Assembly (NCBI GenBank): GCA_035651715.1 | Contig: DASRFD010000060.1 | Location: 1-64,000 of the forward strand | Reading direction: 5' to 3' | DNA: 64,000 nucleotides | DNA from: Nevskia sp035651715 | GTDB taxonomy: Bacteria > Pseudomonadota > Gammaproteobacteria > Nevskiales > Nevskiaceae | In this document: positions 41,720 through 50,738 of the stretch, in pieces | Position numbering within the stretch: position 1 is the first letter of the stretch | Layout: every line of letters starts with the position of its first letter | Made by a program: the position numbers and the translations under genes | Notes under the pieces: model-generated | What the model was told of the DNA's origin: nothing | Database searches by the model: none | Seen by the model: only the letters and a program-made list of their open reading frames with translations

Positions 41720-43132
41720 ATGATCGTCCCCGTCCTCCTCGCTGGCGGCTCCGGCACGCGCCTTTGGCCCCTGTCCCGCGAAGGTTATCCGAAGCAGTTC
41801 CTGAAGCTCACCGACGAGTGGTCGCTGCTGCAGCACACCGCGCGCCGCGCAGCGGCCCTACCCGGCGCGACGGCGCCGATCCTGATCTGCAACGAGGCAC
41901 ACCGCTTCCTTGCCGCCGAGCAGCTGCGTCAGGCCGGCGTCCAGGACGCCCAGATCCTGCTGGAGCCCGAAGGCCGCAACACCGCACCGGCAGTCGCGGT
42001 GGCGTGCCTGGCGGCGCGGGAGAAGCACGGCCCCGACGCCGCGGTGTTCGTGATGGCGGCCGACCATCTGATCTCCGATCTGGCCGCGTTCTGCGCCGCG
42101 GCGAAGATAGCTACGGGGCTGGCCGAGCAGGGACGCTTGGCAACGTTCGGTATCAAACCGACCCGCGCTGAAACCGGCTATGGCTACCTGCTGCGCGGCG
42201 CCCCCCTGCCAGGCGGCGGCTACGAAGTTTCGGCTTTCGTCGAGAAGCCCGACAGCGCACGGGCCAAGGCTTACGTCGAGAGCGGCGAGTATTCCTGGAA
42301 CGGCGGCATGTTCCTGTTCCGCGCCGACACTTTCCTGGACGAGCTGCAGCGGCTTGAGCCGGCGATGCTGGAAGCGTGCGCCCGCTCAGTGGCCGAGGCC
42401 AAGCGGGACCTGGATTTCGTGCGCCTGGACGCCGCTGCGTTCAAGGCAGCCCGTTCCGAGTCGATCGACTACGCGGTGATGGAGAAGACGCGCAAGGCGG
42501 CCCTGGTACCGATGGACGCCGGCTGGGACGACGTCGGCTCCTGGTCGTTCCTGGAGACGCTGCCGCGCGATGCGCGCGGCAACTACGCCCACGGCGATGT
42601 GCTGCTCGAGGATTCCGACGACACCCTGGTACACAGCGAAAGCCGTCTGACCGCGGCGCTGGGCCTGCGCGATGTCGTCATCGTCGAGACCAAGGACGCG
42701 GTGCTGGTCTCGCGCCGCGACCGGGTCCAGGAGGTCAAGCGCATCGTCGCCCGGCTCAAGCAACAGAAGCGCACCGAAGCCGAAGCCCACACGGTGGTGC
42801 ACCGCCCTTGGGGCAGCTACGAAACCATCGCCCTGGGGCCGCGCTTCCAGGTCAAGCGCATCGTCGTCAAGCCGCGGCAGAAACTCAGCTTGCAGATGCA
42901 CCACCACCGCGCCGAGCACTGGATCGTGGTCTGCGGCACCGCCCGCGTGAGCTGCGACGACAAGGAATTCCTGATGGCGGAGAACGAGTCGACCTATATC
43001 CCCCTGGGTGCCAGGCACCGGCTGGAGAACCCGGGATCGATTCCGCTGGAACTGATCGAAGTGCAGTCCGGGGGGTATCTGGGGGAAGATGACATCGTGC
43101 GGTTTAATGACGTTTACGGCCGCGCAGGCTAA
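41720..43132 (+). CDS. manC: Mannose-1-phosphate guanylyltransferase / mannose-6-phosphate isomerase
   Basis: 470 aa, bifunctional type II enzyme. The N-terminal nucleotidyltransferase shows 'LLAGGSGTRLWPLSREGYPKQFL', 'AADHLI' and 'FVEKPD'; the C-terminal cupin isomerase domain shows 'VHRPWGSYETIALGPRFQVKRIVVKPRQKLSLQMHHHRAEHWIVV'. It makes GDP-mannose from mannose-1-P and GTP, and supplies mannose-6-P from fructose-6-P. With cpsG it feeds gmd and fcl downstream. Confidence 0.95.
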   Translation: MIVPVLLAGGSGTRLWPLSREGYPKQFLKLTDEWSLLQHTARRAAALPGATAPILICNEAHRFLAAEQLRQAGVQDAQILLEPEGRNTAPAVAVACLAAREKHGPDAAVFVMAADHLISDLAAFCAAAKIATGLAEQGRLATFGIKPTRAETGYGYLLRGAPLPGGGYEVSAFVEKPDSARAKAYVESGEYSWNGGMFLFRADTFLDELQRLEPAMLEACARSVAEAKRDLDFVRLDAAAFKAARSESIDYAVMEKTRKAALVPMDAGWDDVGSWSFLETLPRDARGNYAHGDVLLEDSDDTLVHSESRLTAALGLRDVVIVETKDAVLVSRRDRVQEVKRIVARLKQQKRTEAEAHTVVHRPWGSYETIALGPRFQVKRIVVKPRQKLSLQMHHHRAEHWIVVCGTARVSCDDKEFLMAENESTYIPLGARHRLENPGSIPLELIEVQSGGYLGEDDIVRFNDVYGRAG

Positions 43133-43468
43133 AGACAACGGGCAATTGTTTCCCCCTCGAATAAGGTGCTGATCACGGGGAAGAAGAAGGGTAAGTTGTG
43201 AACTTGGGAGAGGTATGTCACATCTGCATCGCCTGGCACAGGCTATGCTAGAACTAGTAGGATGACTCTCCTTAAAGGTGCATGTCGTCAAAGCAACTTG
43301 CTTAACCGGCGCGATGCCCTTTATGCTGCATCGCAACACACGTCGGTTATTAATGACATTGAAGTCAGATTCCCACATTCTGGCTTGATTTTCCGAGGAT
43401 TAAGGCAAAATTTGTCGGCGTGGGCGGCTTGTCTTCTTTAAAATTCAAGAATGGATCCAGGGACAGTG
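43133..43468. other. AT-richer regulatory gap upstream of wbaP (336 bp)
   Basis: No gene. It is noticeably less GC-rich than the flanks and holds a sigma-54-type promoter match at 43233-43249, leaving a predicted 5' leader of about 200 nt. Confidence 0.5.
43233..43249 (+). promoter_or_regulatory. Candidate sigma-54 (RpoN) promoter
   Basis: CTGGCACAGGCTATGCT keeps the invariant -24 GG and -12 GC with the required 10-base spacing, and all of the TGGCAC core. It differs from the consensus YTGGCACGRNNNTTGCW at only two places. It points at wbaP and would start RNA near 43260. Confidence 0.55.
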
Positions 43469-44212
43469 ATGGACGATAGCGCTGGCAATATGCGATGGGC
43501 TGCAGCCGAGTCGGCCGCTGCATTGCCGGCCGCTGAGGCTAAGACCGAGTGGAAAGTATCGCCACCGTCCACGCTCATCTGGCGTGAGTTGGAGTTCTCA
43601 GGCCCGTATTCTTACTGTAAGCGTTGCGTAGACGTGGTCGGCACGGTAGTCCTCTCGATAGTGTTCCTACCAATTCTGTTGTTGGTCTCCCTATCGCTTT
43701 ACAGTGACGGCGGCGATATCTTGTTCCGCCATACCCGCGTTGGTAAGAACGGCAAGCCCTTCAAGGTTTACAAGTTCCGGACCATGGTGCCGAACGCAGA
43801 CAAGGTGCTAAGGGATCTTATTGCCGATAATCCTGCGCTGCGCGAGGAATGGCTGCGCGATCACAAGCTTAAGAATGATCCGCGCGTCACGGCCGTCGGC
43901 GCCTTCCTGCGCCGCACCAGCCTTGATGAGTTGCCGCAACTGTGGAATGTACTCAAAGGCGAAATGAGTCTAGTCGGACCCCGTCCGATCGTGCGCGACG
44001 AATTGTCCCGTTACGGTCGCGCAGCACGCTATTATCTTTCACTTAAACCCGGTCTAACGGGAGTGTGGCAAATCAGTGGTCGCAACGATACAGAGTATCG
44101 TCGGCGTGTGGCCATGGATCGATACTATGCCTGTACCGCTTCCCTGACCACCGATCTAATTGTGCTATGCAAGACGGTGGAAGTCGTGCTGCGCCGACGG
44201 GGCGCTTACTAG
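43469..44212 (+). CDS. Undecaprenyl-phosphate sugar-1-phosphate transferase (WbaP-like)
   Basis: 247 aa from an ATG with AGGGA 7 bases upstream; an in-frame ATG 18 bases earlier lacks a ribosome site. One membrane hairpin ('VVGTVVLSIVFLPILLLVSLSLYS') precedes the conserved polyisoprenyl-phosphate hexose-1-P transferase core: 'DGGDILFRHTRVGKNGKPFKVYKFRTM', 'RRTSLDELPQLWNVLKGEMSLVGPRP' and 'PGLTGVWQISGRN'. It starts the EPS repeat unit by loading galactose- or glucose-1-P on undecaprenyl phosphate; galE next door favours galactose. Only the catalytic C-terminal part of full-length WbaP is present. G+C is low relative to the window. Confidence 0.9.
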   Translation: MDDSAGNMRWAAAESAAALPAAEAKTEWKVSPPSTLIWRELEFSGPYSYCKRCVDVVGTVVLSIVFLPILLLVSLSLYSDGGDILFRHTRVGKNGKPFKVYKFRTMVPNADKVLRDLIADNPALREEWLRDHKLKNDPRVTAVGAFLRRTSLDELPQLWNVLKGEMSLVGPRPIVRDELSRYGRAARYYLSLKPGLTGVWQISGRNDTEYRRRVAMDRYYACTASLTTDLIVLCKTVEVVLRRRGAY

Positions 44213-44325
44213 CGCTTGCCCACTACCCGCTGACTGCATCGCATCCCCCCGTGCCCCCTTGTCTAGCAGGCCGTAGATAATGGAATGATTTCGGGACGGT
44301 TCGCCCACTGCTGGATTTCTGACTG

Positions 44326-45300
44326 ATGCGCATTCTGGTTGTCGGTGGTGCCGGCTATATCGGCTCGCACATGTGTAAGATGCTCGCCAGCCATGGCCAT
44401 GAGGTAGTGGTCTGCGACAACCTCAGTACCGGACACCGGGCGGCTGTTCGCTGGGGCAATCTGATCGAGTGCTCGCTGTCGGATGTGGGGGTCCTTGCCG
44501 CCCTGTTCTCTAAATGCAAGTTCGACGCCGTTATGCATTTCGCCGCGAATTCGCTGGTTGGGGAATCGGTCAGGGATCCACTACGCTACTACCGCAACAA
44601 CGTGGCGGAAACCATCGGCTTGCTGGAAATTATGCGCAAACACGAGATCAACAAGTTCGTGTTTTCCTCAACGGCCGCAGTCTATGGCCAGCCTAATGCG
44701 GAACTTATCGACGAGTTGCATCCGCAAGAGCCGATTAATCCTTACGGTCGGACGAAGCTGATTGTTGAGCGGATATTGGCCGATCTCGCAGTGGCCCATC
44801 AGCTCAGAGCCGTATCGCTTCGCTACTTCAACGCCGCGGGCGCTGACCAGAGTGGTATGATCGGCGAGGCTCATGAGCCGGAAACGCATCTGATCCCTCG
44901 GATCCTGCGGATGGCCGCTGGGGAGCAGATCAACGTCGGGGTCTTCGGCACCGACTATCCGACCCCGGACGGGACTTGCATCCGCGACTACGTGTACGTC
45001 AACGACCTCTGCACGGCCCATCTGCAGGCGTTGAATTTCCTCGATCAAAATCCGGGCTTCCATGCTTTCAATCTTGGCAACGGCAGAGGCCACTCTGTGC
45101 GCCAAGTGATCGACGCTGTGGAGCAGGTAGTAGGCCGCAAGATTTGCATTCCCGAATTCGACCGTCGTCCCGGTGACCCAGTGATCCTCGTAGCACACAG
45201 CGAAAAAGCCAGACACTTATTGAAATGGAAGCCTACCCTGCCAGACATCCATTCCATAGTCGAAAGCGCGTGGAAATGGCATCTACAGCCGAAATTCTGA
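44326..45300 (+). CDS. galE: UDP-glucose 4-epimerase
   Basis: 324 aa, extended SDR. NAD-binding 'GGAGYIGSHMCKMLASHGHEVVVCDNLSTGHR', catalytic Ser in 'FSSTAAVYG' and Tyr-x3-Lys in 'PYGRTK' are intact, with 'RYFNAAGAD' and 'GTCIRDYVYVNDLCTAHL' typical of GalE. It interconverts UDP-glucose and UDP-galactose in the cytoplasm, supplying the EPS assembly. Like wbaP and gmd it has lower G+C than neighbouring housekeeping genes. Confidence 0.93.
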   Translation: MRILVVGGAGYIGSHMCKMLASHGHEVVVCDNLSTGHRAAVRWGNLIECSLSDVGVLAALFSKCKFDAVMHFAANSLVGESVRDPLRYYRNNVAETIGLLEIMRKHEINKFVFSSTAAVYGQPNAELIDELHPQEPINPYGRTKLIVERILADLAVAHQLRAVSLRYFNAAGADQSGMIGEAHEPETHLIPRILRMAAGEQINVGVFGTDYPTPDGTCIRDYVYVNDLCTAHLQALNFLDQNPGFHAFNLGNGRGHSVRQVIDAVEQVVGRKICIPEFDRRPGDPVILVAHSEKARHLLKWKPTLPDIHSIVESAWKWHLQPKF

Positions 45301-45374
45301 AGTACATCTGGTGCGGCCGCCAAGGCGGACACAGGCGCCTCCTCTGACTTGCCCAAGCTCCAACAGGAAATTCG

Positions 45375-46472
45375 ATGACTGGGAAAAAAGTTGCACTAAT
45401 CACCGGCATCACCGGTCAGGACGGTGCATACCTCGCTGATCTTCTGCTGCAAAAAGGCTACGACGTCCATGGTATCAAGCGGCGTTCCTCGCTATTCAAT
45501 ACCAATCGCATCGATCATTTATATCAAGACCCGCATGTCAGTGACCGTCGGTTAACCCTGCACTACGGTGACATGACCGATTCACTGTCCCTGCTGCGTG
45601 TGATTCAGAAGATTCAACCGACCGAAATCTATAATCTCGCCGCACAGAGCCATGTGGCAGTGTCATTCGAGGAGCCTGAATTTACTGCTAACGCCGATGC
45701 TATCGGCGCACTGCGCGTCCTCGAAGCAATCCGCATCCTCAGATTGGAGAAGACCTGCCGGTTCTATCAGGCCTCCACTTCCGAGCTGTACGGCCTAGTG
45801 CGCGAAATCCCACAGAAGGAAACGACGCCGTTCTATCCGCGCTCGCCCTACGCCGTGGCTAAGCTCTATGCGTACTGGATCACGGTCAACTACCGCGAGT
45901 CTTACGGCATCTATGCCTGCAACGGCATCCTGTTCAACCACGAATCGCCAGTGCGCGGCGAAACCTTCGTCACACGTAAGATCACGCGCGCGCTGGCGCG
46001 GATCAAGCTTGGACTGCAGGACTGCCTGTATCTGGGCAACCTGGATGCCAAGCGCGATTGGGGACACGCCAAGGACTATGTCGAAATGCAGTGGCTGATG
46101 TTGCAGCAGGAGCAACCTGAGGACTACGTCATCGCCACCGGCGTGCAGTACAGCGTGCAGGACTTCGTCAACGCCGCGGCCAAGGAGCTCGACTTAGAGC
46201 TGCGCTGGGCGGGCGACGGCATGACTCGTCACGCCATAGACAGGAGCGGCAAGACGGTCGTGGCGGTCGACCCCCGCTACTTCCGCCCGGCCGAGGTCGA
46301 AACCCTGCTGGGCGACGCCTCCAAGGCGCGCGAAAAGCTCAACTGGTCGCCGCGCATCACGTTCCAGGAGCTGGTGGCGGAAATGGCTCGCGAGGACTTC
46401 AAGGATGCGCAGCGCGACGAGCTGGTGCGCAGGTCGGGCTACAAGGCATTCGATCACCGAATCGCGGAATGA
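45375..46472 (+). CDS. gmd: GDP-mannose 4,6-dehydratase
   Basis: 365 aa. 'ALITGITGQDGAYLADLLLQKGYDVHGIKRRSS' and 'YNLAAQSHVAVSFEEP' are diagnostic for Gmd, with catalytic Thr/Ser region 'QASTSELYG' and 'YPRSPYAVAKLYAYW' (Tyr-x3-Lys). It makes GDP-4-keto-6-deoxymannose, the first committed step to GDP-L-fucose; fcl, one gene later, completes it. AGGAA precedes the ATG. The stop overlaps the following glycosyltransferase gene (ATGA). Confidence 0.95.
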   Translation: MTGKKVALITGITGQDGAYLADLLLQKGYDVHGIKRRSSLFNTNRIDHLYQDPHVSDRRLTLHYGDMTDSLSLLRVIQKIQPTEIYNLAAQSHVAVSFEEPEFTANADAIGALRVLEAIRILRLEKTCRFYQASTSELYGLVREIPQKETTPFYPRSPYAVAKLYAYWITVNYRESYGIYACNGILFNHESPVRGETFVTRKITRALARIKLGLQDCLYLGNLDAKRDWGHAKDYVEMQWLMLQQEQPEDYVIATGVQYSVQDFVNAAAKELDLELRWAGDGMTRHAIDRSGKTVVAVDPRYFRPAEVETLLGDASKAREKLNWSPRITFQELVAEMAREDFKDAQRDELVRRSGYKAFDHRIAE

Positions 46473-47287
46473 GTGCGGGGAGCCACACCCGGGCTTTCGT
46501 CACGGTGGTAACCGTATCCCTGGATGCTGCGGACACCATCAGGGATACCCTCCACTCGGTGATCAGTCAACGCTGTTCATTCCCGATCGAGCACATCTGC
46601 GTCGACGGTGGTTCGAAGGACGGAACGCGTGCACTGATCGACGAGTTCGCCTCGCGCAACCCGCTCCTGATCCGTATCTACGAGCCCGACCGCGGGCTCT
46701 TCGATGCCATGAACAAGGGCCTGCGCGCCGCGACCGGGGAGTACGTTCTGTTCCTCAACGCGGACGACTTCCTGATCGGGCAGGACAGCGTTGAGCGCGC
46801 GCTGAGCCCGGCGTGGAGCTCCGGCGGCAAGCCGGACATGATAATGTGCGACGTGGTGATGGGCCAGCTGGACCGCTTCGGCGTATGGCGTCACCGCAAG
46901 GTGCCGCGCTGGCTTGTGCGCATGCCGCGGCTCGGCGCGCATCCTCCGCATCAGGGCAACTTCATCAAGCGCAGCCTGCTGCTCGACGCCGGCGGCTTCG
47001 ATGCCGAGCAGCGCCTAGCGGCGGATACGACGCAGTTCTACAAGCTGGTGTTCGGCTTCCGTCCCACCCTGCAGCGTTCTGGAACCGCGCTGACTTTCAT
47101 GCGTAGCGGCGGCGCTTCCAACGCCGGCCTGCGCAGCCACGGCAAAGGCAACAGGGAAACCTACCGTTTCCTGCGCCAGTACCTTCCTTCTTTCTGCTCA
47201 GCGGCCGCGGTTGCCGTCAAACTCGCGCAGAAAGTCCCCGAATTCCGGCTCGGCACCCTTCGCCGCACAAACCTACTGGCCGAATAA
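46469..47287 (+). CDS. Family 2 glycosyltransferase (WcaA/WcaE-like)
   Basis: 272 aa, GT-A fold. 'FVTVVTVSLDAADTIRDTLHSVISQRCSFPIEHICVDGGSKDGTRALIDEF' is the nucleotide-sugar binding half, and 'GLRAATGEYVLFLNADDFLIG' contains the D-D metal motif. A mid-protein 'ADTTQFYKLVFGF' is usual for the EPS group that includes colanic acid WcaE. Sits between gmd and fcl in one transcription unit, overlapping gmd by 4 bases, so it may use the GDP-fucose they make; donor and acceptor are unproven. Confidence 0.85.
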   Translation: MSAGSHTRAFVTVVTVSLDAADTIRDTLHSVISQRCSFPIEHICVDGGSKDGTRALIDEFASRNPLLIRIYEPDRGLFDAMNKGLRAATGEYVLFLNADDFLIGQDSVERALSPAWSSGGKPDMIMCDVVMGQLDRFGVWRHRKVPRWLVRMPRLGAHPPHQGNFIKRSLLLDAGGFDAEQRLAADTTQFYKLVFGFRPTLQRSGTALTFMRSGGASNAGLRSHGKGNRETYRFLRQYLPSFCSAAAVAVKLAQKVPEFRLGTLRRTNLLAE

Positions 47288-47288
47288 A

Positions 47289-48263
47289 ATGGACAAATCA
47301 TCGAGAGTCTTCGTCGCGGGATCCCGCGGCCTGGCCGGAGGCGCCGTTACCCGCGCCCTGCGGCAGCGCGGCTACGGCAATCTGCTGCTGCCGTCGCACG
47401 GCGAGGTGGATCTCGAGGATGCGGCGCAGACCGAGTCCTTCTTCGAGCGCACGAAGCCGGAATACGTGTTCCTGGCGGCCGCCAAGGTCGGCGGCATCCT
47501 GGCGAACAACAATTTTCCGGTGGAGTTCCTGCTGCGCAACCTGAGCATTGAGATCAACGTCGTGCGCGCCGCCCACCGCGCCGGCGTGCGGCGCCTCATT
47601 TTCCTCGGCTCCTCGTGCATCTATCCGCGCGACTGCCTGCAGCCGATCCGGGAGGAGTACCTGCTGACCGGGCTGCTGGAATCGACCAATCGTCCCTACG
47701 CGCTGGCCAAGATCGCGGGAATCGAACTCTGCTGGTCCTACAACCGCCAGTTCGGGACCCGCTATCTCGCCGCCATGCCGACCAATCTCTACGGACCCGG
47801 CGACAACTACGACCTGCAGAATTCCCATGTGCTGCCGGCACTGATCCGCAAGATGCACGAGGCCAAGAAGGCCGCGGCGCCGTCTGTGCCGATCTGGGGC
47901 ACCGGCACTCCCCGGCGTGAATTCCTCTATTCCGACGACCTCGCCGACGCGCTGCTGTTCCTGGCGAACCTGCCGGATCCGGCGTTCGATGCCCTGGTGC
48001 ACCCGTCGCAGTGCCCGCTGATCAACGTCGGCACCGGCGAGGACCTGCAGATCGGCGAGCTGGCGTCGATGGTGGCGCGGCAGGTCGGCTTCGCGGGCAC
48101 GCTCGAATACGACCGCTCCAAGCCCGATGGAACGCCCAGGAAGCTGATGGACGTGAGCAAGCTGAAGGCTCTTGGATGGCAGGCGACGACCCCGCTGGAG
48201 CGGGGAATCGGACTCGCCTACCAGGATTTCTGCCGGCAGCCGCAGCCGGCTTCAGGGCGCTAG
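47289..48263 (+). CDS. fcl: GDP-L-fucose synthase
   Basis: 324 aa. Epimerase/reductase acting on GDP-4-keto-6-deoxymannose with NADPH. 'VFVAGSRGLAGGAVTRALRQRG', 'AAKVGGILANNNFPVEFLLRNLSIEINVVRAAHRAGVRRLIFLGSSCIYPRD', 'RPYALAKIAGIELCWSYNRQFGTRYLAAMPTNLYGPGDNYDL' and 'FLYSDDLADALLFL' are all Fcl/WcaG signatures, including the Tyr-x3-Lys. It begins 1 base after the glycosyltransferase stop. Its 3' end overlaps by 4 bases the stop of a gene on the other strand, ending the first EPS operon. Confidence 0.95.
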   Translation: MDKSSRVFVAGSRGLAGGAVTRALRQRGYGNLLLPSHGEVDLEDAAQTESFFERTKPEYVFLAAAKVGGILANNNFPVEFLLRNLSIEINVVRAAHRAGVRRLIFLGSSCIYPRDCLQPIREEYLLTGLLESTNRPYALAKIAGIELCWSYNRQFGTRYLAAMPTNLYGPGDNYDLQNSHVLPALIRKMHEAKKAAAPSVPIWGTGTPRREFLYSDDLADALLFLANLPDPAFDALVHPSQCPLINVGTGEDLQIGELASMVARQVGFAGTLEYDRSKPDGTPRKLMDVSKLKALGWQATTPLERGIGLAYQDFCRQPQPASGR

Positions 48264-49423
48264 AACTGGTTCAGCAGGCCGGCGAGCTGGACGACGCTGT
48301 CTCCGAAGCGCTCCGGAGAATAGCGCAACACCCGTTCATGGCCGGCGGCGATCAGCGATTCGCGCAGCAGCGGATCCGCGATCACCGCCTGCAGCGCCCG
48401 GCTCAGTGCCGGGACGTCGCCGGGCGGTACGACCAGTCCGGTTTGCCGGTCGAGCACCAGCTCGTCCACCACGCCGCAGCCGGAGGTGACGATCACCGCG
48501 TTCCGCGCCAGCAAGGCCTCGTTCACCACCAGGCCCCATTGGTCGAAGTCGCTCGGCAGCACCAGGATGTCGGCTGAGGCCATCAGCGCCGGTACGGCCA
48601 TGCTGTCGGCGTGGCCGAGGAATTCGATGCCAGGCGCACCTGTTACCTGCGCCTGCGTGCGCAGTGCCGCCTCCTCTTCCCCGCTGCCAACGATTCTCAG
48701 GACGGCCCGGCCACGCACCTCGTCCGGCAACGCAGCGTAGGCGTCGATCAGCACGTCCACGCGCTTTTTCCGGACCAGGCGCCCGAGGTACAGCACGACC
48801 ACCGGGGCACCGTCCTGCGGCTTCCTCGCATCGCCACACAATTCGAGGAATTTGCGGTTGTCGACGACGTCCAGGCCGACCAGGGCCCTACCGGCCGGGA
48901 CGCCCAGGCGGGTGACGTAGTCGACGTGCTTCTTGCCGGCCACCAGCGCCGCATCGAAATTGCGCACGATCAGCTTCTTCAGCGCTTCCTTCCATGATTG
49001 CCGCACGCCATCGTCCTGCTTGCTGTCCGTCATCAGCACCAGGCGCGGCCCGCCGGCCAGAAGCTTCCATAAGATCAACAGCCATACCGCGGGGAAATGG
49101 TAGCCATAAGAGAACACCACCGCGGGGCGTTGCCGGCGGACGATGTCCAGGGCGCGCAGGCCCGCCCGGAAGCGCTGCGCCATACCTGCCTCCTGCTCGA
49201 CCACGGCCGGCTCCAGCGTCAGCATGGTCTGGCCGAAGCCCTGGCGCGCGTCCTGCGTCGCCTTCTGACGGTGCGCATAGACATTCTGTTCGCCGAACAG
49301 CTCGATCACCGTCATCGAAGTCCCGGAAGCGGCCAGCGCGGCACGCGCTGCAAGCAGGCGCGGCACCTGGTAGTCGACGACGTTCTCGAATAGGAAGGCG
49401 ATCGATGCGGGGCTTTCTTTCAT
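48260..49423 (-). CDS. Family 4 glycosyltransferase
   Basis: 387 aa, GT-B fold. The C-terminal group-1 domain shows 'VVLYLGRLVRKKRVDVLIDAYAALP', 'GIEFLGHADSMAVPALMASADILVLPS' and the E-x7-E region 'DQWGLVVNEALLARNAVIVTSGCG'. The N-terminal acceptor domain is diverged ('SYGYHFPAVWLLILWKL'). The start has only a poor ribosome site; the frame is open upstream. It is the last gene of the leftward EPS operon and one of four glycosyltransferases here. Confidence 0.85.
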   Translation of the reverse strand: MKESPASIAFLFENVVDYQVPRLLAARAALAASGTSMTVIELFGEQNVYAHRQKATQDARQGFGQTMLTLEPAVVEQEAGMAQRFRAGLRALDIVRRQRPAVVFSYGYHFPAVWLLILWKLLAGGPRLVLMTDSKQDDGVRQSWKEALKKLIVRNFDAALVAGKKHVDYVTRLGVPAGRALVGLDVVDNRKFLELCGDARKPQDGAPVVVLYLGRLVRKKRVDVLIDAYAALPDEVRGRAVLRIVGSGEEEAALRTQAQVTGAPGIEFLGHADSMAVPALMASADILVLPSDFDQWGLVVNEALLARNAVIVTSGCGVVDELVLDRQTGLVVPPGDVPALSRALQAVIADPLLRESLIAAGHERVLRYSPERFGDSVVQLAGLLNQF

Positions 49424-49451
49424 AGCAGGGCTGGACAAGGCCAGGTGGCGT

Positions 49452-50732
49452 TCAAGCGGCGGCGGACCCGGTGGGATTGGCGGAGCGGCGCAGCGCTTCG
49501 GCGTAGAAATCCGCATAGGCGTGGGCGGCAATGCGGTCGTCGAGGCGGTCTAGCGCGAAACTGCGCGCGCGTTCCCGCAGCGGGGCGGTATCCTGGCTCA
49601 GCAGCTCGGTGATGCCGCGAGCCAGGTCGGCGGGGTCGAACGGGGCAGCGAGGTAACCATTGACGCGGTGCTCGATCAGGTCGCGAAGGCCGCCAATATC
49701 GAAGGCCACCGAGGGAGTGCCGCTGGCCATGGCTTCCACCACCGTGTTCGGAAGATTCTCCTGCATGGAGGGAGCCGCGAGGACATCGGCGGCGGCATAG
49801 GCGGAAGCCAGCCGCTCCTCGTCGTTGACGACGCCGATGCAGCGGACCGGCAGGCCGTGGATTTCCGTAGGCACCGATCCTTCGGGCGCACCGAAGACCA
49901 GCAGCCCACAGTCCAGCTCGCGCAATGCCTCAGCGCCGAGCTCGAGTGCGCGGGTCAGGAGATGGAAGCCCTTCCGGGGATCCGCGGTACTGAGCATGGC
50001 ACCAAACAACAGGACCTTCTGGTCCGGAGCGATCCCCCACAGGCGGCGCGCCTCATCGCGCCGGGCCGGCGTATACAAGGCTGTGTCAACCCCGTTCGCA
50101 ATCACCCGGCAGGGGCGGCCGGCAAAGAGCCTGCTGCCGCGGGCGCACTCGCCCATCCAGCGACTCGGCGTGACGACCGAAATCGCAGCGCGTCGCCACG
50201 CCCTTTGCTTCAGACTATAGACCAGCCGGTCAAGGTCGATGCCGCGCAGGGATCCGGGCCGGTTCGTCCGGGTGAACCCCTGCTGCCAGCGCAGTTCCGA
50301 TTTCGGATCGTCGTAGTGCGCGCAGCCGGAGAAAGCCCACATGTCATGCAGAGTCCAGATCACCGGAACCCTGAGCGTGCCGATCTCGCGGATCGACAGC
50401 GTGCCACTGTTGACCCAGTGCAGATTCACGACGTCCGGATCGAAATCCTCGATCCACTTGACCAGGCCGCTGCCGAACAGCCCCAGCGAGTGGTAGACCG
50501 GGTTGCCGTCCTTTTGCAAAGCCACCAGGCTGCGCTCGATCTTGTTGAACACCCCGGCCCGGATGCGGGTCAGCGGCGAAGCGTTAATGTGTACGGTGGG
50601 GTCGTCACCGTACTTCTTCAGCACCAGCATGTGGCTGTCGATCCCGGACTTGCGCAAACCCTGGTGGATCCGATGCGCCGCGCGCGGCGCTCCTCCGCGG
50701 ACGTCCGCGTGGCTGACGTGGAGAACTTTCAC
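49452..50732 (-). CDS. Family 4 glycosyltransferase (WcaC-like)
   Basis: 426 aa. N-terminal 'MKVLHVSHADVRGGAPRAAHRIHQGLRKSGIDSHMLVLKK' and 'VNLHWVNSGTLSIREIGTLRVPVIWTLHDMWAFSGCAHYDD' are typical of the WcaC-like group in colanic acid and related clusters. The GT-B C-terminal domain includes 'RKGFHLLTRALELG' and 'AAPSMQENLPNTVVEAMASGTPSVAFDIGG' (E-x7-E). It follows the radical SAM-pyruvyltransferase gene after 6 bases. Donor sugar unknown. Confidence 0.88.
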   Translation of the reverse strand: MKVLHVSHADVRGGAPRAAHRIHQGLRKSGIDSHMLVLKKYGDDPTVHINASPLTRIRAGVFNKIERSLVALQKDGNPVYHSLGLFGSGLVKWIEDFDPDVVNLHWVNSGTLSIREIGTLRVPVIWTLHDMWAFSGCAHYDDPKSELRWQQGFTRTNRPGSLRGIDLDRLVYSLKQRAWRRAAISVVTPSRWMGECARGSRLFAGRPCRVIANGVDTALYTPARRDEARRLWGIAPDQKVLLFGAMLSTADPRKGFHLLTRALELGAEALRELDCGLLVFGAPEGSVPTEIHGLPVRCIGVVNDEERLASAYAAADVLAAPSMQENLPNTVVEAMASGTPSVAFDIGGLRDLIEHRVNGYLAAPFDPADLARGITELLSQDTAPLRERARSFALDRLDDRIAAHAYADFYAEALRRSANPTGSAAA

Positions 50733-50738
50733 GCCGGG

